A model generated the notes under the pieces. It was not told where the DNA came from. It was given only the letters and a program-made list of their open reading frames with translations, and did no database searches. Positions 1 to 8,314 of a stretch of 64,000 bases of DNA are shown piece by piece. The position numbers and the translations under genes are program-made. Location: assembly GCF_004353925.1 (NCBI RefSeq), contig NZ_SMOK01000024.1, forward strand, positions 1 to 64,000. Reading direction: 5' to 3'. Source of the DNA: Pseudomonas sp. H9. GTDB taxonomy: Bacteria; Pseudomonadota; Gammaproteobacteria; Pseudomonadales; Pseudomonadaceae. Each line of letters starts with the position of its first letter. Within the stretch, counting starts at the first letter, position 1.

Positions 1-216
1 ATTGCCGGTGGGAGCGGGCTTGCCCCGCGAAGAGGCCGCTATCAGTAGCTGGCGCACAGGGTCAGGGCTAGGTTGCGTGGGTCGCCGTAGATGCCCGCAT
101 GGGTGAGGTGGTGGCTGAAGTGCCGGGGATGCTGGTGGCGCTGGCCGGTTTGATTGGTGAGTGGTTGCGGGGCTGAAAAAGCATCGCGGGGCAAGCCCGC
201 TCCCACCGATTGGCCA
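1..216. repeat. Tandem repeat unit, copy A (receptor tail + REP)
   Basis: This 216-bp unit starts with ATTGCCGGTGGGAGCGGG and is followed directly by copy B. It holds a REP half on each side. Between them, on the minus strand from about 94 to 42, is an intact but orphan C-terminal segment reading GIYGDPRNLALTLCASY-stop, homologous to the end of the receptor gene at 475-2865. The rest of the unit is unrelated to that receptor. On the plus strand it reads as an orphan 25-codon tail (99-176, MGEVVAEVPGMLVALAGLIG...stop) that I cannot assign. The array may continue upstream of the window. Confidence 0.85.
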
Positions 217-431
217 ATTGCCGGTGGGAGCGGGCTTGCCCCGCGAAGAGACCGCTATCAGTAGCTGGCGCACAGAGTCAGGTCAGGTTGCGTGGGTCGC
301 CGTCGATGCCCGCATGGGTGAGGTGGTGGCTTGAAGTGCCAGGGATGCTGGTGGCGCTGGCTGGTTTGATTGGTGAGCGGTTGCGGGGCTGAAGAAGCAT
401 CGCGGGGCAAGCCCGCTCCCACCGATTGGCC
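217..431. repeat. Tandem repeat unit, copy B (decayed)
   Basis: Second copy of the unit, 215 bp, roughly 95% identical to copy A by eye. The receptor-tail remnant has lost a base (CTGACC-TGA instead of CTGACCCTGA), which breaks its frame. An extra T in the plus-strand tail (ggcTTgaag) stops that frame too. At 432 the same REP start occurs a third time and runs into the true 3' end of the receptor gene, with identity continuing to about 520. Confidence 0.85.
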
Positions 432-474
432 AATTGCCGGTGGGAGCGGGCTTGCCCCGCGAAGAGGGCCGCTA

Positions 475-2865
475 TCAGTAGCTGGCGCGCAGGGTCAGGG
501 TCAGGTTGCGTGGGTCGCCATAGAAGTTTGAACCCCAGGCACTGTCGACGCGGTCGTAGTACTTGCGGTCAAAGATGTTGTTGGCGGTCAGGGTGGAACT
601 CAGGTTTTCGTTGAACTTGTAGCCAACCTGCGCCGTGGAAACGGCATAGCCAGGCTGTACGAAGTCAATGCCGCTACGGGTGTAGGAAGTCTCGCTGACT
701 ACACGGGTACCACCGGCGACATGAAAGCCTTTCAGCGCACCGTCGAGGAACTCGTACTTGGTCCACAAGTTGAAGTTGTGCTTCGGCGTGATGGTGCTGA
801 ACTGGCTGCCCTTTTCCACGTTGTTGGTGGTGTCGTCTTCCAGCAACTTGGTCATGGTGAAGGCGTAACCGGTGACGATGCTCCAGTTGTCGGTCAGGTT
901 GCCGGTCAGCTCGGTTTCCCAGCCCTGGCTGCGTGCCTTGCCGCTGCCTTCGTAGCCGTTGACACCGTTCCACTGCGAGCGGTTCTCGTCGATGATCTGG
1001 AACGCCGCCAGCGACGCATTCAGACGACCATCGAGCAGTTCCTGCTTCAGGCCCACTTCATACTGCTTGCCCTTGTGCGGGCCAACCATGGAGTTGCCAG
1101 TGGCATCGGTATCGCTCTGCGGTTTGAACACTTCGGTGTAGCTGACATAGGCCGACAGGTCCGGGGTCAGCTTGTAGGTGATGGCACCGTACGGAATGAC
1201 CTTGGCGTTGACCTCGGTAGACGGCTCGCCGAAGTTCTGGAAGAAGGTGTTGTGGTTTTTCGCTTCGGCCTCGAACCAAGTGGTGCGTGCCCCCAGGATC
1301 ACGTCCAGCTCATCGGTAATGTTGAGCTTGGTACGGCCATACACGCCGTACTGATGGCTCTTGGAGTAGTTGAACTGAGTGTGCGGCATGTCCAGGTGCG
1401 GCAGGTTGTTGGGGCCTTCGATACCGGTGGGAAAACTGTCGGCCCAGCCGTCGCCATTGAGGTCGACCGAGCCGTAGGTGAAGGCCTTGTCCAGGTGTTG
1501 GTATTCGCCACCCAGGGTGAACTCGTGGGTGCGGCCGGCAAAGGTGAATGGGCGGGTGACGAAGCTGTCCAGGCCCAGGGTTTTGATCCGGGTGTAGTAG
1601 GAGTACATCGACGATTCAGCCAGGTTGGTGGTCGGATCCACCACCCAGGTGGTCCAGCTGAACTGGCGGTTCGGTGCACGGGCATCGCGGTAGGTCAGGG
1701 AGGTCTTCCACTGGCCGCCGTCATCCAGGGCATGGTCGAGTTCGGAGAACGCCTCCCAGGTCTCTTCCTTCATCTGGTTCCACTTGGCGTCGACGTAGCG
1801 CGAGCGCGACACGTCGAGCAGGGTGCCGTCAGCATAGGCCGGCAGGCCGAAGGCCGGGGTGGAGTTGTTCTTCTGGTAGGCACCACCGAACGCCAGGGTG
1901 GTGTCCGGGTTCAGGTCCATTTCCAGGCGACCGTAGAACATCGGGCGTTCGTTCTGCACGTAGTCAACGTACGACTTGTTGTTCTCGTAGGCGGCGACCG
2001 CGCGGCCACGGACGGTACCGGCATCGTTCAGCGGGCCGGTAACGTCGATCATGCTGCGGTAGTGGTCGTAAGACCCGGCACCCAGCTCGCCGTTGAGGGC
2101 GAACTTGTTCAGGGCGCGTTTACGGACCAAGTTGATGGTACCGGCAGGTTCACCTGAGCCGGCATACAGGCCGCCCGGGCCGCGCAGTACTTCCACGCGG
2201 TCGTACATGGCCAGGTCGAAACTGGTGGCCATGTCGCCCTGGCCGGTGATCTGCGAAACGCCATCGACCTGCACCTGATCAACCAGGAAGCCGCGCATGT
2301 ACACGTCGTTCAGGCTGGAGCCGGTGTTGTAGGTCTTGATGGTGGCGCCGGTGACCTGACGCATGGCGTCTTGCAGGTTGTTCATGTTCTGGTCATCCAT
2401 GCGCTGACGGGTGACCACGGTCACCGACTGCGGGATGTCTTTCAGGCGCTCGGTGCCTTTGCCAATTGTGACGGCCTGGGCCGCATACGAATGCGTGCCT
2501 TCAGACATGGCGCTGTACGCTTTGCCGTCGATCTGGACGTTCCCCAACTCCAGTGCGTCGCCGCTCGACGGACCCTGCAAGGTCACTTGATTACCCTCGA
2601 GGGTGTAACGAATGTCAGTGCCCTGCAACAGCACGCGCAGTGCCTGTTGTGGCTCGTAGCGGCCGTTGATCGCCGTGGAGCGTTTACCGCTGACGGTGTC
2701 GGGGCTGAAGAGGATCTGCAGGTTGGTCTGTTGCCCCAGCGCCTGCAGAGCCGAGCCCAGTGGCTGCGACGGGATGTTCAGGTTGACTTCCTGAGCCTGG
2801 ACGATGGCTGCGCAGGGCAGCATGAGGGCCAGGGCCAGCGGTGACAGCGTGTGTTTGACAGACAT
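475..2865 (-). CDS. fpvA: TonB-dependent ferri-siderophore (pyoverdine-type) receptor
   Basis: Outer-membrane receptor, 796 aa from the chosen start. After a signal peptide (MSVKHTLSPLALALMLPCAA...VQAQ) comes an STN/secretin-like signalling domain (about 25-105: LNIPSQPLGSALQALGQQTN, ILFSP, LLQGTDIRYTLEGNQV). A plug domain follows (RLKDIPQSVTVVTRQRM, LRGPGGLYAG) and then a beta-barrel ending in the aromatic tail LTLTLRASY. The STN domain implies surface signalling through an anti-sigma/ECF pair, not seen here. The start at 2865 is preferred over 2940 because it has an AAGGA ribosome site and opens the signal peptide. It lies directly downstream of pvdE, so ferripyoverdine is the likely ligand; the exact pyoverdine type cannot be read. 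A hairpin between it and pvdE suggests its own promoter. Confidence 0.88.
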   Translation of the reverse strand: MSVKHTLSPLALALMLPCAAIVQAQEVNLNIPSQPLGSALQALGQQTNLQILFSPDTVSGKRSTAINGRYEPQQALRVLLQGTDIRYTLEGNQVTLQGPSSGDALELGNVQIDGKAYSAMSEGTHSYAAQAVTIGKGTERLKDIPQSVTVVTRQRMDDQNMNNLQDAMRQVTGATIKTYNTGSSLNDVYMRGFLVDQVQVDGVSQITGQGDMATSFDLAMYDRVEVLRGPGGLYAGSGEPAGTINLVRKRALNKFALNGELGAGSYDHYRSMIDVTGPLNDAGTVRGRAVAAYENNKSYVDYVQNERPMFYGRLEMDLNPDTTLAFGGAYQKNNSTPAFGLPAYADGTLLDVSRSRYVDAKWNQMKEETWEAFSELDHALDDGGQWKTSLTYRDARAPNRQFSWTTWVVDPTTNLAESSMYSYYTRIKTLGLDSFVTRPFTFAGRTHEFTLGGEYQHLDKAFTYGSVDLNGDGWADSFPTGIEGPNNLPHLDMPHTQFNYSKSHQYGVYGRTKLNITDELDVILGARTTWFEAEAKNHNTFFQNFGEPSTEVNAKVIPYGAITYKLTPDLSAYVSYTEVFKPQSDTDATGNSMVGPHKGKQYEVGLKQELLDGRLNASLAAFQIIDENRSQWNGVNGYEGSGKARSQGWETELTGNLTDNWSIVTGYAFTMTKLLEDDTTNNVEKGSQFSTITPKHNFNLWTKYEFLDGALKGFHVAGGTRVVSETSYTRSGIDFVQPGYAVSTAQVGYKFNENLSSTLTANNIFDRKYYDRVDSAWGSNFYGDPRNLTLTLRASY

Positions 2866-2893
2866 CGCGTTTCCTTTGAAGGAACTTGTTTTA

Positions 2894-2914
2894 AGTGAAT
2901 GAGAATTGCTCGTG
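2894..2914 (-). promoter_or_regulatory. Possible Fur box upstream of the receptor gene
   Basis: The stretch agtgaatgagaattgctcg, about 30-50 bp upstream of the receptor start, resembles one half of a Fur 7-1-7 site (TGAGAAT). The match is partial. No TAAAT-N16-CGT box occurs in this intergenic region, unlike pvdM and pvdA. Confidence 0.3.
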
Positions 2915-2969
2915 TTTAAGAAGACGCATCGTCTGCACAAAACCGGAAAACTTTTTTTGTGGGCAGGCG

Positions 2970-2997
2970 AAAACGCGCGCCTGAGGGCTCAGGCGCG
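2970..2997 (-). terminator. Rho-independent terminator after pvdE
   Basis: Ten-base arms CGCGCCTGAG (2976-2985) and CTCAGGCGCG (2988-2997), followed on the minus strand by TTTTC. The stem overlaps the pvdE stop codon at 2989-2991, so termination begins inside the last codons. Confidence 0.7.
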
Positions 2998-4635
2998 TTC
3001 GGTCAATGGGTGTAATTGGCCACCGCGCACTTCGATCAGCTGGTCGGCCAGGTCGAAGTAACGGTCGTCGTGGGAGATGACGATGACGGTTTTGCCCTGG
3101 CGCTTCAGGTCGGGCAGCAGCTCGGTGTAGAACACCTTGCGAAAGGCCGGGTCTTGGTCGGCAGCCCATTCGTCGAACACCAGCACCGGGCGCTCGTCGA
3201 GCCAGGCATGCAGCAGCGCCAGACGCTTGCGTTGGCCAGTCGACAGGTCGGTGGTGCTGAAGGCACCGTCGCGGATGGTTACCTTGTGCGCCAGTTCCAA
3301 GCGTTCCAGGTAGGCCTGGGTGTGCTCTGGCAATACGCCTTTGCGCTCCAGCAGCTCCTGGAACAGGAAAAAATCGGCGAACACGGTGGTGAACAGCTGG
3401 CGGTAATCGTCACGCTGATCGGCGCCGACTTCTCGGCCATTGAGCACAACCTCGCCGGCATGTGGCTCGTACAGGCCCAGCAACAACTTGATCAGGGTGG
3501 TTTTGCCGCTGCCGTTCTGGCCGACGATGAACAGCAGTTCGCCCGGTTCGACCTTGAGGTTGAACGGCCCCATGCGAAACGGCGGCAAGCCGTCGACGCT
3601 GGGGAAGGCGTAGGCCACGTCACGCAGTTCCAGGCTATGCAGCGCTTGGCGCGGCCCGGCTTCGCGGTCGGGCAACAGGAACGGCTCGGGGGTGGAGAAC
3701 GTGGCGTTCATCTCGGCGATGCGCTTGAGTGCCACGCTGTTGCGGCTGATCAGCGGCAGCAGGCTGAGCACCGATTCCATCGGGCCTTTCATGAACAGCA
3801 GGGTCATGACAAAACCGCTGAGAACATGGGCTGGCACCGCCGTACCCCAGGTTTGCATCGCCAGGCACACGCCGATGACGATGAAAAACAGCAGGGAGCC
3901 GAAGGTGCTGGCGCTGAGGAAGATGTTCACCGAGCGGATCTGCAGCGCGGCGATGCGTTGCACGGTCGGCACCACTTGCTGCTGATACAGGCTACGGCGG
4001 CGCTGGCGGTGCATGCGCAGTTCCTTGGCGCCTTCGGCCATGCTGCGGTAGTACTTCTGCAACTGATCTTCTTCTTCGCGTGCGGCCTCGAAACCGCTCA
4101 TGCCGTAGCCGCGTGCCACGTACTGAGCAATACAGCCCAGCACCACGGCAGTGGCGGTGATCAGGAACATCGACAGATCGAGCATCGCCAGGTAGCCGAG
4201 GCAACCGAGGGTCACGGTCAGCGACACAATCAGTTGCGGCAACCCGAAGGTGAAGTCGCTGACGGTGTCGATGTCGTGGGTCAGCACCGGGATCAGCCGG
4301 TGGCTGCGGTAGCGTTCCAGTTGCTCGATCGGTGCGCACAGCACCTTGCCGCCCAGCGAGATACGCAGGCGTGCGATCACGTGCTGGCCGACATAGTTGG
4401 TGCCGATGTTCGAAGCGATGGCGCAGCCCAGCGCCAGGGCACAGAGCCCGGCAAAACCGAGCATCACGGCACTGCTGATGCTGTCGCCGCTGTGCATCAG
4501 TGCGTTGATCCGTGCCAGCAGCGCGGTGACGCTCAGGCCGCCGACGATGCCCAGGACGATGGAAATCGCCAGCATCGGCAGCAACGGGCGCAAGATCGCC
4601 AGCAGTTCACGGGAAGTAGCCTTGGTCGAACTCAT
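2989..4635 (-). CDS. pvdE: Pyoverdine precursor ABC exporter PvdE
   Basis: Cyclic-peptide/siderophore-type ABC exporter with a fused membrane and ATPase region, 548 aa, the usual PvdE length. The N-terminal half carries six hydrophobic segments. The ATPase half has Walker A GQNGSGKTT (about 380), the signature as LSTGQRKR, Walker B VLVFDEW and a switch histidine (VISHDDR). In fluorescent pseudomonads PvdE moves the acylated precursor ferribactin across the inner membrane for periplasmic maturation. It starts 32 bp after the pvdA stop, so the two are probably co-transcribed from the PvdS box in front of pvdA. Confidence 0.93.
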   Translation of the reverse strand: MSSTKATSRELLAILRPLLPMLAISIVLGIVGGLSVTALLARINALMHSGDSISSAVMLGFAGLCALALGCAIASNIGTNYVGQHVIARLRISLGGKVLCAPIEQLERYRSHRLIPVLTHDIDTVSDFTFGLPQLIVSLTVTLGCLGYLAMLDLSMFLITATAVVLGCIAQYVARGYGMSGFEAAREEEDQLQKYYRSMAEGAKELRMHRQRRRSLYQQQVVPTVQRIAALQIRSVNIFLSASTFGSLLFFIVIGVCLAMQTWGTAVPAHVLSGFVMTLLFMKGPMESVLSLLPLISRNSVALKRIAEMNATFSTPEPFLLPDREAGPRQALHSLELRDVAYAFPSVDGLPPFRMGPFNLKVEPGELLFIVGQNGSGKTTLIKLLLGLYEPHAGEVVLNGREVGADQRDDYRQLFTTVFADFFLFQELLERKGVLPEHTQAYLERLELAHKVTIRDGAFSTTDLSTGQRKRLALLHAWLDERPVLVFDEWAADQDPAFRKVFYTELLPDLKRQGKTVIVISHDDRYFDLADQLIEVRGGQLHPLTERA

Positions 4636-4667
4636 GAAACGTCCTCGAAAAACACCTGCGGATGCGC

Positions 4668-6002
4668 TCAGGCGCTGGTCAGTGCGACGCTTTCACGCAG
4701 CGCGGCACGCTGGCTGGCCAGCGCTTGATACAACGACTGGCCGATCTCGCTGGCGCGCATTGGCAGCACCGAGAGCAGGGTGTCGCTCAGGCCGTGGGAG
4801 TTCTCGCAGAAGCCTTGCAGGTACACCGCGGCCTGCAGGTCGTCACTGGCCAGGGCGCGGTAGTCGCGGTCGACCACAAAGTCGTGCAGGTGCTGTTGCA
4901 GCGGCGCCAGCAATTCGCGGTGCGAGCGGCGTTCGTAACCGGTGGCGAGAATCACTGCGTCGTAGCGGTGGGTTTGCAGCTGGTGAGTGGCGAGGTCTTG
5001 CAGGGTCAGTTCGATGCCTTGCGCGGTGGCCGCGGCGCTTTCGACCTGGCGGCGGCAGAGCACGGCGTGGCGGAACTGGTGGGCGACTTTCTGACGGTAG
5101 AGGATGCCGTAGATGCGCTCCAGCAGGTCGATGTCGACCACCGAGTAGTTGGTGTTGTGGTACTCGTCGATCAGTTTCTTGCGCTCGGCCTGGGTCTGGT
5201 TGAATACCAGGTCGGTGTATTCCGGGGCGAACACCTCATTGACGAAGGGGCTGTCGTCGGCCGGTTTGAGGGCCGAGGCGCGGACGATCATGTCGACTTT
5301 CACCGATGGGTAGCTGTCGTTGAGGTCGATAAAGGCTTCGGCAGCGCTTTGCCCGGAGCCGATAATGGCGATGCGCATCGGCTTGCCTTCGGCGCAGGGC
5401 AGGGCAGCCAGGCTGCTCAGGTAGCGCGAATGGTGGAATACCCGTGGGTCGTCTTTGAAGGCAGCGAAGGTTGCCGGCACTTTTGGCGTGCCGCCGGTGC
5501 CGACCACTACCGAGCGGGTCAGGCGGCGTTGCTCATGGCCGTTGCCGTCGCGGGAGATCAAGGCCAGGTGCTTGATGCGCCCGGCGTCCAGTACCGGTTC
5601 GATGCGCAGCACTTCTTCGCCGTACACTGCCTGGGTGGCGAAGTGGTCAGCGGCCCAGCGCAGGTAGTCGTTGTATTCGAGGCGGCAGGGGTAGAAGGTG
5701 CCGAGGTTGATGAAGTCGACCAGGCGTTGTTTCTGGTGCAGGTAGTTGACGAAGCTGTAGGGGCTGGTGGGGTTGCGCAGCGACACCAGGTCTTTGAGGA
5801 AGGAAATCTGCAGTTCGCTTTGGGTGGCCAGCGTGTTGCCGTGCCAGCGGTAGTCGCGCTGTTTGTCGATGAACAGCGCATCGAGGGCGTAGCCGTTGGT
5901 TTCGGCCAGTTCTTCCAGGGCAATGGCCAGGGCCAGGTTGGAAGGGCCGAAGCCTACGCCGATCAGGTCGTGGAGGGTTTCGCGGGTGCGGTTCTGGCTC
6001 AT
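4668..6002 (-). CDS. pvdA: L-ornithine N5-monooxygenase PvdA
   Basis: Flavin- and NADPH-dependent hydroxylation of L-ornithine, the first step in making the N5-formyl/acyl-hydroxyornithine of pyoverdine. The 444-aa protein shows the FAD motif GVGFGPSNLALAIAL near the N-terminus, the strongly conserved block SELQISFLKDLVSLRNPTSP, the NADPH motif IIGSGQSAAEAF (about 210) and the C-terminal ATGYERR and GLSDTLLSVLP motifs. The start MSQNRTRE is preferred over an upstream in-frame start at 6227, which would run back into pvdO; GAGGAATT lies about 10 bp upstream. An exact PvdS-type box (6077-6100) precedes it. Placement of pvdA between pvdO and pvdE differs from P. aeruginosa PAO1, where it lies apart. 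Confidence 0.95.
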   Translation of the reverse strand: MSQNRTRETLHDLIGVGFGPSNLALAIALEELAETNGYALDALFIDKQRDYRWHGNTLATQSELQISFLKDLVSLRNPTSPYSFVNYLHQKQRLVDFINLGTFYPCRLEYNDYLRWAADHFATQAVYGEEVLRIEPVLDAGRIKHLALISRDGNGHEQRRLTRSVVVGTGGTPKVPATFAAFKDDPRVFHHSRYLSSLAALPCAEGKPMRIAIIGSGQSAAEAFIDLNDSYPSVKVDMIVRASALKPADDSPFVNEVFAPEYTDLVFNQTQAERKKLIDEYHNTNYSVVDIDLLERIYGILYRQKVAHQFRHAVLCRRQVESAAATAQGIELTLQDLATHQLQTHRYDAVILATGYERRSHRELLAPLQQHLHDFVVDRDYRALASDDLQAAVYLQGFCENSHGLSDTLLSVLPMRASEIGQSLYQALASQRAALRESVALTSA

Positions 6003-6029
6003 GGGGGGCAATTCCTCGGGTTGTCGGAG

Positions 6030-6051
6030 GTGGGGCGCCTGGCGGCGCCCG
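6030..6051. other. GC-rich hairpin in the pvdO-pvdA gap
   Basis: GGGCGCC-TGGC-GGCGCCC forms a strong stem within the pvdA leader, without a T-tract. It could be a leader structure or an attenuator-like pause; nothing more can be said. Confidence 0.4.
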
Positions 6052-6076
6052 GGTCCTGCACACGTACACCGATAGA

Positions 6077-6100
6077 ACGAGCCGTCAGCCGTGGAATTTA
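6077..6100 (-). promoter_or_regulatory. PvdS iron-starvation box for pvdA-pvdE
   Basis: On the minus strand the sequence is TAAAT (6100-6096), sixteen bases, then CGT (6079-6077), an exact match to the TAAAT-N16-CGT promoter recognised by the ECF sigma factor PvdS. It overlaps the last codons of pvdO and lies about 75 bp upstream of the pvdA start. It therefore predicts an internal, iron-starvation-induced promoter. Confidence 0.8.
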
Positions 6101-6993
6101 GCGTTGTTGTCTGCGTGCAATTCGCGCACGACACGGAAGCTGATCCAGTCGCCGCGATCTTCAGGGTAGGTCTGGTTGCGGTTGCCGGAACGTGAGAACA
6201 CCGGCGCCTCACCCCAGTCGTTGCCACGCAGCTGGATCAACTCGCAGTTCGCTTCTTTCCAGGCGCTGCCGTCGCTGGGTGCGCCGACATAGCTGTCGTG
6301 GTAGCAGTCAGCGGTCCATTCGTAGACGTTGCCATGCATGTCGTACACGCCGAAGGCGTTGGCCGGGAAGCTGCCGACCGGGGCGGTGTAGCTGTAGCCG
6401 TCCTTGGGCCCGTAGACATTGGCGTGCTGGCTGATTTCGTAGTCGGCGCCTGGGTCCATGGGGAACGGAAACGGCCCGGTGCTGCCGGCCCGAGCGGCGT
6501 ATTCGCGTTCGGCTTCGCTGATCATCCGGTAGGTGTGGCCGGTCTTTTTCGACAGCCAGGCCACATAGCCTTCGATGTCTTTGTAGCTCATGCACACGGC
6601 AGGGTGACGGTCGGCGGTCTTCGGGTCGATCTTGTAGCTCGGGATGCTGTTAGTGCAGCGTCGGCCAGGGCGGTCGTCACCGTCGGCAATCACCGTGCCG
6701 GTTTGCTTCAGGTAAGCCTGCCATTCCCCGGCCGTGACATGGAAACGGCTGATGGCGAAGGTGTTGTCGAAGGTCACCAGGTGCATCGGGCCTTCGTCGG
6801 GCTGACGCCCGACTTCGTTGTCAGGTGTACCCATCTGGAAGCTGCCGGCGGGTAGCACGACCATTTCCGGGCAGTCTTTGCAGTCTTTGAACACTTCACC
6901 GGGCTTGTGGTCATGGGCGGCGTGCGCGGGGCTGGCGAGCAGGCAGCCGAGCATGCCCAGCAGGGTGAGCGGGCGTAACAGTTTCACTGTCAT
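6085..6993 (-). CDS. pvdO: Pyoverdine maturation protein PvdO (FGE-like)
   Basis: Periplasmic protein of the formylglycine-generating-enzyme/sulfatase-modifying fold, 302 aa. After a signal peptide (LLRPLTLLGMLGCLLASPAHA) the domain shows VVLPAGSFQMG, ISRFHVTAGEWQAYL, RMISEAEREYAARAG, DMHGNVYEWTADCYHDSY and the closing RGDWISFRVVRE. PvdO is known to be needed for a late periplasmic oxidation step in chromophore formation. The start at 6993 is chosen for its GGAAGGAACT ribosome site and because it opens the signal peptide; the upstream in-frame start at 7044 lies inside pvdN. It is spaced tightly behind pvdN in the pvdMNO unit. Confidence 0.92.
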   Translation of the reverse strand: MTVKLLRPLTLLGMLGCLLASPAHAAHDHKPGEVFKDCKDCPEMVVLPAGSFQMGTPDNEVGRQPDEGPMHLVTFDNTFAISRFHVTAGEWQAYLKQTGTVIADGDDRPGRRCTNSIPSYKIDPKTADRHPAVCMSYKDIEGYVAWLSKKTGHTYRMISEAEREYAARAGSTGPFPFPMDPGADYEISQHANVYGPKDGYSYTAPVGSFPANAFGVYDMHGNVYEWTADCYHDSYVGAPSDGSAWKEANCELIQLRGNDWGEAPVFSRSGNRNQTYPEDRGDWISFRVVRELHADNNAKFHG

Positions 6994-7018
6994 CGTGCAG
7001 TTCCTTCCGTGGGTGGGT

Positions 7019-8299
7019 TCATAGTTTTTTCTGCAACAGGGCAAGGGCGCGATCCACTTCCTGTTCGTTGTTCAGCAGCCCTGGCGCGGTTCGGATCACT
7101 GGGCCAACGTCGCGGTAGACGGCATCGACCATCACCTTGTTTTCGATCAGGTAGTTGGCATACGGATCCTGGTCTTCGTGCTTCTTCACCCGGAAGAAGG
7201 TGAAGCCGGCTGAGTGTTCGCTGCTGAGTGGGGTGACCAGCTGCAACTGAGGAATCTCCAGTACGCGCTGCTTGATGTAGTCGTTGAGCTGGTGGATGCG
7301 GGCTTGCACGTCGGCTTTGCCCAGTTGCAGGTGCAGCTCGAAGGCCTTGCCCACCGACCAGCGGTGCTCGAAGCTGTGGTATCCACCGGGGGTCATGATG
7401 GTGGCGAAGTCTTCGTCTTCAGAGAACGTGGCGAAGGTGGGCACCAGGTGGGTCGGCATTTTTTCCGTGGTGGCGCAGATCAGGCCGGTGCCGCGCGGGC
7501 CGAACAGCCATTTGTGAGTGCCGGCAATAAAGTAGTCGCAGTTCAGGTCGGCAAAGCGCATGTTCTCAACGCCAAAGCCATGCACGCCATCGACCACGTA
7601 GATGATGCGCTCGTGTTCGTCGCGGTTGCGGTTGTGTTTGCGTACCAGCTCACCGATCTGGCCGATGGGCAGTTTTACACCGCTGCCGGAGTGCACCCAG
7701 GTCATGCCCAGTACGCGGGTTTCCGGGCGGATGGCCTGGTCGATGGTGCTCAGCACCTGGTCGGTGGAAATGTTCCACGGATCGTCAAACAGACGCAGCT
7801 TGCGCACCTTGGTGCCCTGGCGCTTTTCGCGCAGGTCGAAGGTGGTATTAGCTGAATAGTGCTCGTGCTCGGTGGTGAGGATTTCCTGGTGCGCGGCCAC
7901 CTGCAGGCCACCATAGATCATGCCCAGGCCCTCGGTGGTGCTGCCGGTCAGGGCGATCTGCCGGGGTTTGACCTCAAGGTAACGAGCGGCCCAGTCGCGC
8001 ACTTCGGCTTCGCGTTTCCATTCCGACTGGCTGTGCCAGTCCATCCACTTGGCCGGATTGCGATCCAGCTCGGCGCGGTAATGGTCGATGCTGTCCTGCA
8101 CCGGCTTGGGATGCGTGGTGATCAGAAAATTGGAGAAATGAATCACCTCCGGCGACTGCGGGAACAGCTGGCGCAGGTTGTGCCACTTGTCTGCGCCGCT
8201 CAAGGGGGCTGGTGCACGGGCGGCCATGGCCTGGGGCAGCAATGGCAGGCTGGCGGCGAGCAGGCCAGCCTGTTTCAGGAAGGTACGACGATGGGTCAT
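7019..8299 (-). CDS. pvdN: Periplasmic PLP enzyme PvdN
   Basis: Class-V aminotransferase-fold, PLP-dependent enzyme exported by the Tat system: the N-terminus is THRRTFLKQAGLLAASLPLLPQAMA, a twin-arginine signal. The PLP lysine is in AGTHKWLFGPRGTG (about 260), and the cofactor aspartate region is VVDGVHGFG. In P. fluorescens PvdN converts the side-chain glutamate of pyoverdine to succinamide. The 426-aa length is normal. It lies between pvdM and pvdO. Confidence 0.93.
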   Translation of the reverse strand: MTHRRTFLKQAGLLAASLPLLPQAMAARAPAPLSGADKWHNLRQLFPQSPEVIHFSNFLITTHPKPVQDSIDHYRAELDRNPAKWMDWHSQSEWKREAEVRDWAARYLEVKPRQIALTGSTTEGLGMIYGGLQVAAHQEILTTEHEHYSANTTFDLREKRQGTKVRKLRLFDDPWNISTDQVLSTIDQAIRPETRVLGMTWVHSGSGVKLPIGQIGELVRKHNRNRDEHERIIYVVDGVHGFGVENMRFADLNCDYFIAGTHKWLFGPRGTGLICATTEKMPTHLVPTFATFSEDEDFATIMTPGGYHSFEHRWSVGKAFELHLQLGKADVQARIHQLNDYIKQRVLEIPQLQLVTPLSSEHSAGFTFFRVKKHEDQDPYANYLIENKVMVDAVYRDVGPVIRTAPGLLNNEQEVDRALALLQKKL

Positions 8300-8314
8300 G
8301 AAGTGGCGTCCGGA

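Noticed and set aside
210..614. Two short plus-strand frames starting MANCRWERACPAKR
   Set aside because: Both begin inside REP cores; the shared protein start is simply the translated REP sequence.
721..2157. 478-codon plus-strand frame opposite the receptor gene
   Set aside because: Shadow of the TonB receptor coding strand; low-complexity Val/Gly-rich translation with no domain.
3016..4728. 570-codon plus-strand frame opposite pvdE
   Set aside because: Antisense to the clearly identified ABC exporter; Gln/His-rich composition is typical of a shadow frame.
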